A stretch of DNA of 36,331 nucleotides from Nostoc sp. LEGE 12450 (lineage in GTDB: Bacteria > Cyanobacteriota > Cyanobacteriia > Cyanobacteriales > Nostocaceae): positions 1 through 36,331 of the forward strand of contig NZ_JADEXU010000075.1 of NCBI RefSeq assembly GCF_015206895.1, given 5' to 3'. Both the position numbers and the translations under genes were made by a program. Position 1 is the stretch's first letter. Each line of letters opens with the position of its first letter. The notes under the pieces are model-generated. The model was not told the origin of the DNA. It saw only the letters and a list, made by a program, of their open reading frames with translations, and did not search any database. Shown in pieces: positions 7,158 through 14,570 of the stretch.

Positions 7158-9575
7158 ATGTCAGACTCTAAATTTACTACTCCTGTGGCTCAAGAATCCC
7201 TGCACTCAGAATTGTCTGAGCGATCGCCTCTTCCTAACCTGCGGGAAAAGATTCTTGCAATCCGCAACAGTTTACGCCCCGGACAACAACAAATGGCTGA
7301 CTGGGGATCTGGCCCTTTGGCTATTTCTGCCGTTCCTGGCGCAGGCAAATCTACTGGGATGGCGGCGGCGGCGGCGATCGCGATCGCGCGTCAATATGAA
7401 CGTTATGCCCAGTCGCGCCCATCCTCGCGTCGTCATTTGGTAGTCGTCACCTTTACTCGCTCTGCTGCTGCCAATATTAAAGCGAAGATCCGTAAATTCT
7501 TACGAGATGATTTATCTCTACCCCAGACGGGATTTTTTGTCTACACTCTACATGGTTTAGCGTTGAACATTGCTAGCCGCCATTCGGATTTATCCGGTTT
7601 GCAGTTAGAAAATGTCACATTAATTACACCAACTCAAAGTCATCGCTTTATCCGAACCGCTGTAGAGCAATGGATTGCGAATAATCCCGGAATATATTTG
7701 CGGTTATTAGAAGGTCATCAATTTGACGGAGAAGAGACAGAAAGGTTGCGTCGTCAATCGGTGCTACGAACAGAAGTATTGCCGGAATTGGCGAATACGG
7801 TAATTCATGAAGCAAAAAGTTCTGGGATATCGCCAGAAAAACTGCGGGAGTGGAGTAAACAAACCACAGACGAATATACAATTTTGAGCGTAGCGGCGGG
7901 ATTGTATGAGCAATATCAAAACTTAATGCGATCGCGTGACTTTATCGATTACGACGATATGATTTTAGCCGCACTGCGCGTTTTAGAAAACGACAGCGCC
8001 CGTCGCATTGAGCAAAACCAAGTTTTCGCCGTCTTTGAAGACGAAGCCCAAGATTCTAGCCCACTACAGACGCAGTTATTAGAAATTTTGGCGAGTGATG
8101 GGTACAAAGGTGATAAATCCTCAATCCTAACTCCTCACTCTTCACTCAACTTGGTACGAGTTGGCGACCCAAACCAAGCAATTAACTCTACCTTTACCCC
8201 AGCCGATCCGATTTATTTCCGACACTTTTGCGAAGAGTGCGATCGCATCGAACGATTGGCAACGATGGATCAAGCTGGTCGCAGTACTAGAATTATCATT
8301 GAAGCTGCTAACTTTGCCCTCAAATGGATCAATAATCAATCCTTAGCAAAAACGAATAACGGACAACAGATTCCTGAAAACCGACAAGTACCATTTCGCT
8401 TGCAGACAATTCGCCCTGTTGAAACAGGCGATCCACAAAAGAACGCCAACCCAGCACCCATAGGACGGGGACTAGAACTTTATACACCGCGTGACATTCA
8501 TCACACTGTTGAATTGTTATCTCAAAGAGTAATCGAGTTATTTGGCGAAGACCCAACACAAAATAGTGCAGCGATTTTAGTGCGAGAAAATCGCCAAGGG
8601 CGATGGTTAGCAGAAGCTCTAGCACCTGTGTGTAAAGAGCATAATATTACACTGTACGATGTGGGAGAACGCGATCGCCGTTCCCATGTTCCCCAAGAGA
8701 TTTTAGCATTGCTGCAATTTTGCGATCGCCCTCACTCCCCGGATTACCTGAAATCCGCCTTAGAAGCATTAGTACAGCGCCAGTTAATTCCTACTCAAGA
8801 CCTCAACGCCCTTGCTAGTCTCCCAGAAGAATTTTTGTATCCAGGCCCTCTAGCAGCACCCCAGACAGAAACAGTCCAAAAGGCTGCACGCTTATGTCGC
8901 AATTTACTTCGCGCCCGCTTGGAATTGCCCCTGTACCAGCTAATTTCCTTTCTTGCCTTGACTTTAAATTATGACCAGGCAGAATTAGCAACTGCTGACA
9001 AACTTGCAGAACGGGTAAACCAGCAGATAGCAGGTAATAGTTCAATGGGGGGAATGCTGTCAGCTTTAAGTGAAATCGTCAGTTCCGAACGGTTTGAACC
9101 AGTGGAAACCGAAGATTCGGAAGAACGTTACACTCGTCGCGGTCAACTGACCATTATTACCATGCACAAAGCCAAAGGGCTAGATTGGGACTATGTATTT
9201 CTTCCCTTTCTCCACGAAAACTTGATTCCTGGTAGATTTTGGGTTCCTCCCCAAAGCCAGTTTTTAGGTGATTTTACCTTATCAGAAGTAGCCCGCGCCC
9301 AAATTCGTGCTGCTCTCCACGGAGAATCCACCATACCAGATGTTACGCAAGCATGGGAACAAGCAAAGCATTTGAAAATATCTGAGGAGTACCGTTTACT
9401 CTACGTTGCGATGACACGAGCCAAGCGTCTGGTATGGATGTCAGCAGCGCAGAAAGCCCCCTTTACTTGGAGTAAACCAGATAATTTACAAGAACAAGCG
9501 CCTTGCCCAGTATTTCCAGCATTAAAGCGCCAATTTCCTGAATGTGTGGCGAATTTAGCGGTAATGGCTAAATAA
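7158..9575 (+). CDS. UvrD/PcrA-like superfamily 1 DNA helicase
   Basis: An 805-residue SF1A helicase. Visible motifs in order are: Walker A AVPGAGKST (58-66), motif Ia VVTFTRSAAANIKAKI (96-111), TLHGLA (130-135), Walker B FEDEAQD (293-299), motif III VGDPNQAIN (335-343), then near the C-terminus ITMHKAKGLDWDYVFLP (motif V region) and LLYVAMTRAKR (motif VI). It lacks a RecB-type nuclease signature that I can see. Such enzymes unwind DNA 3' to 5' in repair or at stalled forks; the precise role is unknown. Between Walker B and motif III the frame contains a 7-base tandem repeat (8117-8144), adding about a dozen residues to a normally short loop. It is divergent from the AAA+ gene. Confidence 0.9.
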   Translation: MSDSKFTTPVAQESLHSELSERSPLPNLREKILAIRNSLRPGQQQMADWGSGPLAISAVPGAGKSTGMAAAAAIAIARQYERYAQSRPSSRRHLVVVTFTRSAAANIKAKIRKFLRDDLSLPQTGFFVYTLHGLALNIASRHSDLSGLQLENVTLITPTQSHRFIRTAVEQWIANNPGIYLRLLEGHQFDGEETERLRRQSVLRTEVLPELANTVIHEAKSSGISPEKLREWSKQTTDEYTILSVAAGLYEQYQNLMRSRDFIDYDDMILAALRVLENDSARRIEQNQVFAVFEDEAQDSSPLQTQLLEILASDGYKGDKSSILTPHSSLNLVRVGDPNQAINSTFTPADPIYFRHFCEECDRIERLATMDQAGRSTRIIIEAANFALKWINNQSLAKTNNGQQIPENRQVPFRLQTIRPVETGDPQKNANPAPIGRGLELYTPRDIHHTVELLSQRVIELFGEDPTQNSAAILVRENRQGRWLAEALAPVCKEHNITLYDVGERDRRSHVPQEILALLQFCDRPHSPDYLKSALEALVQRQLIPTQDLNALASLPEEFLYPGPLAAPQTETVQKAARLCRNLLRARLELPLYQLISFLALTLNYDQAELATADKLAERVNQQIAGNSSMGGMLSALSEIVSSERFEPVETEDSEERYTRRGQLTIITMHKAKGLDWDYVFLPFLHENLIPGRFWVPPQSQFLGDFTLSEVARAQIRAALHGESTIPDVTQAWEQAKHLKISEEYRLLYVAMTRAKRLVWMSAAQKAPFTWSKPDNLQEQAPCPVFPALKRQFPECVANLAVMAK
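8117..8144. repeat. Heptad repeat inside the helicase reading frame
   Basis: Four consecutive 7-base units: ATCCTCA, ATCCTAA, CTCCTCA, CTCTTCA, followed by a degenerate CTCAACT. They are translated as KSSILTPHSS within the helicase, in a loop between the DEAQ box and the VGDPNQ motif. The reading frame remains open across the repeat. Confidence 0.8.
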
Positions 9576-9736
9576 GGGCGATCAAAAGTTTTCAGAAATT
9601 GCAGGAATTTATAGTTACTAGCGATCGCACCATCCCAGAATATCTGTATAAAATAAATTATCTCTTGTGGAATTTGCCATTTGAAAATTGGTGTTATACA
9701 TTGGTGTTCAGCTTTTAATCGGAAATATATTTATCA

Positions 9737-9904
9737 ATGAAAACCCAACAAATCAGTTCCACGACACTAGAAAATAGACCCAGCAAAACGAAAAAACAGT
9801 CTTTTCCTGGCATGAATATCGGTAGCCCTAAAGTACCATTCCGCCAATGCAAGAAAACAGCACAACAGCATGAATTACTTAGTGATTGGGAACACGCGAG
9901 TTAA
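9737..9904 (+). CDS. Possible small basic protein, 55 residues (hypothetical)
   Basis: An ATG-to-TAA frame of 55 codons in the gap after the helicase gene. The product is hydrophilic and lysine/glutamine-rich, with SKTKKQSFPGMNIGSPKVPF as its most distinctive stretch, and has no membrane segment or domain I recognise. There is only a weak purine run (CGGAAA) upstream. It may be a real small protein or a chance frame; conservation in relatives would decide. The remaining bases of this 426-base gap (9576-9736 and 9905-10001) show nothing else I can name. Confidence 0.3.
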   Translation: MKTQQISSTTLENRPSKTKKQSFPGMNIGSPKVPFRQCKKTAQQHELLSDWEHAS

Positions 9905-10001
9905 TGTAGTGACATAGCCTTATGCCAACTTCCAGTTATGATTTTGGCTTCTGTGCAACTCTCGGTATCCGATCGGGCATTAACTAAGAAACCATTGTAA
10001 A

Positions 10002-10577
10002 TTAGGGGTGTAACGGATTTTTTCGGTCTATTGCCATAAGCCAACAATCTGAGTATTTCCCTTCATGGAGTTCATGGGCTGGCAATAACTTTAATTTCAC
10101 AAAACCACATTTCTCATAGCAGCGAATGGCGCGAGGATTGTCAACGTGCGGGTCTATGACAATTTTATGAGCTTGCAGATATTCAAAAAGATAGGTGATA
10201 ATTGCTGACAAAATTTTTGTACCAATTCCCTTATTCCAATAGTCGGTTTCGCCTATGAACAAGTCAATTCCATAGACATAATCAGTTTGTTCGAGATGAT
10301 ACAATTGCCTGTCAGTTTGGGATAAGTCATTGAGCGCACAATACTGCAAATAACCAATGGGAGTATTTTGATAGTAGAACACACACGGAACAACCGGATC
10401 ATCTCCGTCAATCATAGGTTTGTACGTTTCTATAATTCTTTCTAAAGGAAAAGGATTATCTCTTCCTTCATAAAATTTCAAAACTTGTGCATCAGTTAAC
10501 CATTTTGCTATCAACTCATAATCATAGATTTCATCTTGCATTAGACGAATAGTTATTTCGTCTTGTTGAATTAACAT
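10002..10577 (-). CDS. GNAT N-acetyltransferase, aminoglycoside 6'-acetyltransferase-like
   Basis: A 191-residue GNAT-fold protein. The acetyl-CoA pyrophosphate-binding motif is YWNKGIGTKIL, followed by the family-typical VIDPHVDNPRAIRCYEKCGF. The N-terminal pattern (ITIRLMQDEIYDYELIAKWL, then FYEGRDNPFPLE and the VYGIDLFIGE strand) resembles the Acetyltransf_8 group, which includes aminoglycoside 6'-N-acetyltransferases and siderophore acyltransferases. The substrate cannot be told from sequence; many chromosomal homologues do not confer resistance. A weak AGGAT sits very close to the ATG. A terminator at 10664-10704 separates it from chaB, so it probably has its own promoter in 10578-10660. 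Confidence 0.85.
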   Translation of the reverse strand: MLIQQDEITIRLMQDEIYDYELIAKWLTDAQVLKFYEGRDNPFPLERIIETYKPMIDGDDPVVPCVFYYQNTPIGYLQYCALNDLSQTDRQLYHLEQTDYVYGIDLFIGETDYWNKGIGTKILSAIITYLFEYLQAHKIVIDPHVDNPRAIRCYEKCGFVKLKLLPAHELHEGKYSDCWLMAIDRKNPLHP

Positions 10578-10663
10578 ATCCTGTGTAGATTTTTCTAGAC
10601 TTATTTAAATAATTATAGTTTGTTCAAAATGTTTATTATTTTGTAAAAATTATGAAAAAGCAA

Positions 10664-10704
10664 AAGGGAATTCCATGCCCGCTTTGTAAAAATGGAATTC
10701 CCTT
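10664..10704 (-). terminator. Rho-independent terminator downstream of chaB
   Basis: A perfect 13-base inverted repeat (AAGGGAATTCCAT at 10664-10676, its complement at 10692-10704) with a 15-base loop. On the minus strand the stem is followed by TTGCTTTTTC, a T-rich tract. It lies 52 bases past the chaB stop codon. Confidence 0.75.
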
Positions 10705-10755
10705 GAATTTTGCCTTATCTCTACCAAAAGATAGCTATGGTGAGCTTAAATTTAC

Positions 10756-11001
10756 TCAATTACCACCAGATGTAACAGCTTTATTATGTATAGCAGTGTC
10801 TTCAGCCTTTCTCTGCCATTTGCCATCGCTGCCTGGTTCGTATTCATTCTTCACACTATTCCAAGCAATTTCACGCGCACCCTCTTCATTTGAACCATTA
10901 CTTTGAGCAGCATTAAATGCAGCTAGAAAAATCTGCTGTGCGTGTTCAGGCAACTGCTCTCTAATATCATTGGGCAATTCATTTATTGTTTTATCAGCCA
11001 T
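10756..11001 (-). CDS. ChaB family protein
   Basis: An 81-residue protein with the complete ChaB signature: ELPNDIREQLPEHAQQIFLA near the N-terminus, then an AREIAWNSVKNEYEPGSDGK stretch ending in WQRK. ChaB was named as a putative regulator of the ChaA cation antiporter in enteric bacteria, but cyanobacterial copies are not linked to chaA and their function is unclear. No chaA is visible here. The start is well supported by GGAG eight bases before the ATG. Transcription probably ends at the hairpin at 10664-10704. The upstream neighbour on this strand, a DUF1345 protein, is about 115 bases away, and co-transcription is possible. Confidence 0.9.
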   Translation of the reverse strand: MADKTINELPNDIREQLPEHAQQIFLAAFNAAQSNGSNEEGAREIAWNSVKNEYEPGSDGKWQRKAEDTAIHNKAVTSGGN

Positions 11002-11115
11002 AAACTTATCTCCAATTATTTCAACTTAAGTTCATACTAAAAAACTGGCAGTATAATTTCCTCTTTCTAGAAGAATAGAAGTAAATAATCATACTTTTGG
11101 CTGAGTTGAGCAATT

Positions 11116-11784
11116 TTAAATCAGCGATGCAATGATATTGATACTCATGGCTAAAATGGTGGTATTGAAAAAGAAGGATAATATGCTATGTAACAGAGTC
11201 AAGCGTCTCATCTCGCGCGATCTCGTCTCCACATCTGAAACTTGACTCGTCATGCCAATTACAAACGAATAATATAAAAATTCCCAATAATCTGGAGAGT
11301 CGTTATTAGGAAAATCTAAACCTGCGGTAATTTCTTCACTATGATTACGATTAATATATTTGTAATAACTGTGTGCATATTGCACTGCAAACATCGTATG
11401 CACTAGTAACCAGGAACCGACAATGGTCATAATTGAAAGTATGACGTGTAGGGTAAGCACAGTTGTTGACAACCCTTTTTTATCAGTTAGTAAAAACCCG
11501 ATCGCTAAAACACTAGCACAAGCCGCAGCTATCACCAGTATGAATATAGCTAAATGTCCTTCATATTGATTCTCGGCATAACGGCGAATTTTTTCTGGTG
11601 TAGCCTCGATCATTTTCCGCCAAGTTACGGCTAAGAAAAAGTCAGCACCAAAGTTCCAAGCGCAGAGAATGCGAGTCGGTAAGTGCAGCCAACGTGGAAG
11701 TATTACTGAAATTAATACAGCGAGTGCGACAGCAATTATCAGTCTGGGTCGAGGGTCAAAGTTTTTAAATAAGTTAAGTTTCAC
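11116..11784 (-). CDS. DUF1345 family membrane protein
   Basis: A 222-residue integral membrane protein with about five hydrophobic segments (roughly 14-33, 78-98, 107-130, 165-182 and 197-220). It contains family-typical features: the RPRLIIAV opening, CAWNFGADFFLAVTW, an HTMFAVQYAHSYY helix end, and the YWEFLYYSFVIGMTSQVSDV segment. DUF1345 proteins are widespread in bacteria and have no established function. The start codon is GTG with no good Shine-Dalgarno sequence. The MITE-like element ends 47 bases upstream, so the promoter of this gene may lie in or next to that element. Confidence 0.85.
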   Translation of the reverse strand: MKLNLFKNFDPRPRLIIAVALAVLISVILPRWLHLPTRILCAWNFGADFFLAVTWRKMIEATPEKIRRYAENQYEGHLAIFILVIAAACASVLAIGFLLTDKKGLSTTVLTLHVILSIMTIVGSWLLVHTMFAVQYAHSYYKYINRNHSEEITAGLDFPNNDSPDYWEFLYYSFVIGMTSQVSDVETRSREMRRLTLLHSILSFFFNTTILAMSINIIASLI

Positions 11785-11830
11785 AAATATTGCGATCGCA
11801 GATGTTATCCAATTAGATTTAATTACTTTG

Positions 11831-12038
11831 TAATCTCTCTTAAAAGGCTACGGTGTAAACACAAGTAAGATCCAGAAAGCCCTCATGTAGAGACGCGATT
11901 TCTCGCGTCTGAAAGACTGACATGTTAGAAAGACGCGATAAATCGCCGTCTCTACAAAGAATGTACTCCTCAATTATTCCTTGACAAACTACTATTTCCA
12001 ACTTGTGTGTACACCGTAGCCTTTTAGAAGAGAGGTTA
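11831..12038. mobile_element. MITE-like inverted-repeat element, 208 bp
   Basis: The ends are long inverted repeats: 11831-11866 against 12001-12038, agreeing at all positions but two mismatches and a 2-base gap, with the core AAAAGGCTACGGTGTA. The interior contains a second palindromic block (11887-11955), bounded by GTAGAGACGCGATTT and its near complement, itself carrying two smaller hairpins built on GACGCGA and GCGATAAATCGC. There is no transposase. A 71-codon frame on the minus strand is simply a translation of the arms. I cannot identify a clear target-site duplication. It sits between the DUF1499 and DUF1345 genes. Confidence 0.6.
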
Positions 12039-12117
12039 AAATGTATTGCACCCAAACGAGAAGCTCTATAGTACTCAACTAATTACGTTAGCGTAGCGGG
12101 GCGTAGCCCATTACGAA

Positions 12118-12507
12118 TTATTTCAACTTGGCTCTAATCGTTTCTATTCGTTGACGATTAACACCCAAATCGCTTTGACCTAAGCGTGAAGCGGAACGCA
12201 CTTGGATCGCATTGGCATTTCGGTCTAGATAAAACTCTACATCATCCACAAATCCGAGTAAAGCACTTTTAAATTCTGCATATAAATAATCTTGGCTTTC
12301 GGTAATGATTTTGGTTCTTGGTAAGGACTGAATAATCTCTTTAAGATTAGTGATCGCTTCTTCTGAAGTAGATGTAAAAGTCAATGGTGCAATTTTGTGG
12401 GCTGCATCTGCACTCTGACTGGAAACACAGTTAGGAGAGTTAGGACAGGATGCTAATTTACCGTTGCTAACACCTAAATTATTCGGTCGTTTGCCAGCAA
12501 AAACCAT
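12118..12507 (-). CDS. DUF1499 family protein
   Basis: A 129-residue soluble protein of the DUF1499 family, recognised by GKRPNNLGVSNGKLASCPNS followed by PNCVSSQS near the N-terminus and by the C-terminal VDDVEFYLD...IQVRSASRLGQSDLGVNRQR pattern. No catalytic activity is known for the family. The frame is open for 14 more codons upstream (to 12549), but the ATG at 12505-12507 is preferred: GGAG lies eight bases before it and it gives the usual N-terminus. The DUF1345 gene follows on the same strand, but the 208-bp repeat element lies between them. Confidence 0.87.
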   Translation of the reverse strand: MVFAGKRPNNLGVSNGKLASCPNSPNCVSSQSADAAHKIAPLTFTSTSEEAITNLKEIIQSLPRTKIITESQDYLYAEFKSALLGFVDDVEFYLDRNANAIQVRSASRLGQSDLGVNRQRIETIRAKLK

Positions 12508-12671
12508 AATTACGTCTCCAGGTAAGTAAATAACTATACTCTCACACATTTACTTGAACCACTGTAATGCTTTGCGGCGATCGCATCTTCTGGCAAATGA
12601 CAGATTCCCTAAAACATCAGTGATGCGTTCGCTCTATGATCCGGTAAGTATCGTCTAGGCGAAGACAGATT

Positions 12672-13820
12672 ATGACGCAAACAATTTCAATCAACGACTC
12701 CGGGCGTTTGCAACTCACACCGCTAGAAATCCCATCCCGCCTACTGTTAGGGCCTGGGCCATCCAATGCCCATCCCACAGTTCTCCAAGCGATGAATACC
12801 TCACCCGTTGGGCATCTTGACCCAGCTTTTCTCGCCCTCATGGATGAAATTCAGTCGTTGCTACGCTACGTATGGCAGACAGAAAACCCACTCACCATTG
12901 CAGTCAGTGGTACAGGAACAGCCGCAATGGAAGCAACGATCGCTAATGCTGTTGAACCTGGTGATATAGTTTTGATTGGTGTGGCTGGTTATTTTGGTAA
13001 TCGCCTCGTAGATATGGCTGGACGTTATGGTGCTGATGTCCGAAGCATTACCAAGCCTTGGGGACAAGTCTTCAATTTAGATGAACTCAAAACAGCCCTA
13101 GAAACTCATCGTCCAGCTATTTTGGCTCTAGTTCATGCCGAAACTTCCACCGGTGCAAGGCAACCATTAGAAGGAGTTGCTGATTTGTGCAATGAATTTG
13201 GCACTTTGCTGCTGGTGGATACTGTGACAAGTTTGGGTGGCGTTCCGTTATTTTTGGATGCCTGGGGAGTTGACTTAGCTTATAGTTGTAGCCAAAAAGG
13301 GTTGGGTTGTCCGCCTGGTGCTTCGCCTTTTACCATGAGTGCGCGTGCAGTTGAGAAATTGCAACAGCGCCAAAGTAAGGTTGCAAACTGGTATTTGGAT
13401 ATGTTGTTACTGGGTAAGTATTGGGGCGCTGAACGCACCTATCACCACACAGCACCGATTAATTTATATTATGCCTTGCGGGAAGCACTACGTCTGCTTG
13501 CAGAAGAGGGATTAGCAAATTCCTGGCAGAGGCATCAAAAAAACGTAGAGTATCTCTGGGAAGGGTTAGAGAATTTAGGACTGAGTATGCACGTTGAGCA
13601 GGAGTATAGACTACCAACGCTTACCACCGTCCGCATTCCAGCAGGAGTAGATGGGAAAGCGATCGCACGGCAGTTACTCAATGAACATAATATTGAGATT
13701 GGCGGTGGTCTTGGCGAACTAGCAGGTCTTGTCTGGCGCGTGGGATTGATGGGCTTTAATAGTCGAAAGGAAAGTGTTGACCAACTTTTAGCAGCACTGC
13801 GGCAGGTTTTACCTAAGTAG
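12672..13820 (+). CDS. PLP-dependent aminotransferase, alanine/serine-glyoxylate type
   Basis: A 382-residue class V aminotransferase of the alanine-glyoxylate/serine-glyoxylate/purine catabolism (PucG) group. Features are LLLGPGPSNAHPTVLQAM at the N-terminus, the cofactor-binding SGTGTAAMEA (79-88), HAETSTGARQPL (155-166), LLVDTVTSLGG with the PLP-pyridine aspartate (D183), and the Schiff-base lysine K209 in YSCSQKGLGCPPG. Length is typical. In cyanobacteria this enzyme is usually annotated as alanine-glyoxylate transaminase, linking glyoxylate from photorespiration to glycine; serine or another donor cannot be excluded. An inverted repeat right after the stop likely terminates it together with the convergent regulator gene. 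Confidence 0.9.
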   Translation: MTQTISINDSGRLQLTPLEIPSRLLLGPGPSNAHPTVLQAMNTSPVGHLDPAFLALMDEIQSLLRYVWQTENPLTIAVSGTGTAAMEATIANAVEPGDIVLIGVAGYFGNRLVDMAGRYGADVRSITKPWGQVFNLDELKTALETHRPAILALVHAETSTGARQPLEGVADLCNEFGTLLLVDTVTSLGGVPLFLDAWGVDLAYSCSQKGLGCPPGASPFTMSARAVEKLQQRQSKVANWYLDMLLLGKYWGAERTYHHTAPINLYYALREALRLLAEEGLANSWQRHQKNVEYLWEGLENLGLSMHVEQEYRLPTLTTVRIPAGVDGKAIARQLLNEHNIEIGGGLGELAGLVWRVGLMGFNSRKESVDQLLAALRQVLPK

Positions 13821-13835
13821 TTTTCGGTTGAAAAT

Positions 13836-13862
13836 AGTGCGTTAACAGTAGCTTAACGCACT
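13836..13862. terminator. Bidirectional terminator hairpin
   Basis: Ten-base arms AGTGCGTTAA and TTAACGCACT separated by seven bases, lying between the convergent stop codons of the aminotransferase and the response regulator. It is A/T-rich on both sides, though without a long uniform T tract. Confidence 0.6.
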
Positions 13863-13881
13863 TAATTTGGCACTATAATCA

Positions 13882-14286
13882 TTACCAATTACAAGAAGCA
13901 ACCAAGTTGGCTACTATCTCAACTAGTTCGTCTGGATCAATTGGTTTAGATACATGAGTGTCAAAGCCACCTTCCAAGGCACGGATACGAGCCTCAGTAT
14001 CAGCATAAGCTGTTAAAGCAATAGCTGGGACTCGTCCACAATTGTTTGATTTGAGCGCACGGAATTTGCGGATGAAAGTGTAGCCATCCTCCCCAGGCAA
14101 CCCAATATCAGAAATTAAAACATCGGGCTGTAATTCGGACAATACCTTGTGCGCCGCATCCGCCGATATTACTGGTATAACTCTTGCTCCATCCATTTCC
14201 AACACAGTAGTGATGAAAAAGCGAGTATCATTATCATCCTCAATTACCAGAATATCTAAACCAGTAAGAGTTCCAGAAGGTTCCAT
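13882..14286 (-). CDS. Single-domain response regulator (CheY-like)
   Basis: A 134-residue protein made of one receiver domain. All key residues are present: acidic cluster E16-D17-D18 (VIEDDNDT), phosphoacceptor D60 in ISDIGLPGEDGY, switch T92 in ALTAYA and K114 in HVSKPIDPDEL. There is no output domain. The sequence type (SDIGLPGEDGYTFIRKFRAL) is typical of receivers found fused to or encoded beside hybrid histidine kinases in cyanobacteria, but no kinase is in this neighbourhood. It probably works as a phosphorelay intermediate or by protein contact. It lies downstream of the DUF3370 gene on the same strand, about 285 bases apart with a hairpin between, so it is likely transcribed separately. 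Confidence 0.88.
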   Translation of the reverse strand: MEPSGTLTGLDILVIEDDNDTRFFITTVLEMDGARVIPVISADAAHKVLSELQPDVLISDIGLPGEDGYTFIRKFRALKSNNCGRVPAIALTAYADTEARIRALEGGFDTHVSKPIDPDELVEIVANLVASCNW

Positions 14287-14397
14287 AAATGAAATTTTAT
14301 CGTAAATTAAGGGTTTAAATCCCCATTTTGAAAATGTCTTTATGGTCTTTCCTACATGGCTTGAAAAGTCAGATACCTATCCCTAAAATAATTAATC

Positions 14398-14420
14398 ATT
14401 CGTAATTACAAATTACGAAT
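14398..14420. repeat. Palindrome ATTCGTAATT-ACA-AATTACGAAT
   Basis: A perfect 10-base inverted repeat with a 3-base centre in the gap upstream of the response regulator. Related ATTACGAATTA-type sequence also occurs at about 12110-12120, suggesting a dispersed palindromic repeat, although a regulatory role cannot be ruled out. Confidence 0.5.
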
Positions 14421-14456
14421 TGTTAACTAACTCCTCAGTCAATACTTCTCGGTTAA

Positions 14457-14522
14457 GGGGAAAAGGGGAAAGGGAAAAGGGAAAGAAAAAACCCTTAACC
14501 CTTACCCTTTAACCTTTTCCCC
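14457..14522 (-). terminator. Long purine/pyrimidine stem-loop downstream of the DUF3370 gene
   Basis: A run of GGGGAAAAGG/GGGAAA units (14457-14490) is followed by a nearly complementary pyrimidine run ending CCTTTTCCCC (14513-14522), giving an imperfect stem of almost 30 pairs. It begins about 50 bases after the stop codon of the lipoprotein gene on the minus strand. It may act as a terminator, or may simply be a repeat element. Confidence 0.45.
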
Positions 14523-14570
14523 AAACCCGATTCCGAGTTAAAAATGCAAAACCCGAGCAGTATTGACTCC

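Noticed and set aside
10652..10906. 84-codon plus-strand frame beginning with a CPLC motif
   Set aside because: Its start overlaps the perfect terminator hairpin of chaB and its second half is antisense to chaB, so the apparent zinc-knuckle is likely a by-product of the inverted repeat.
11840..12055. 71-codon minus-strand frame
   Set aside because: It is just the translation of the inverted-repeat element.
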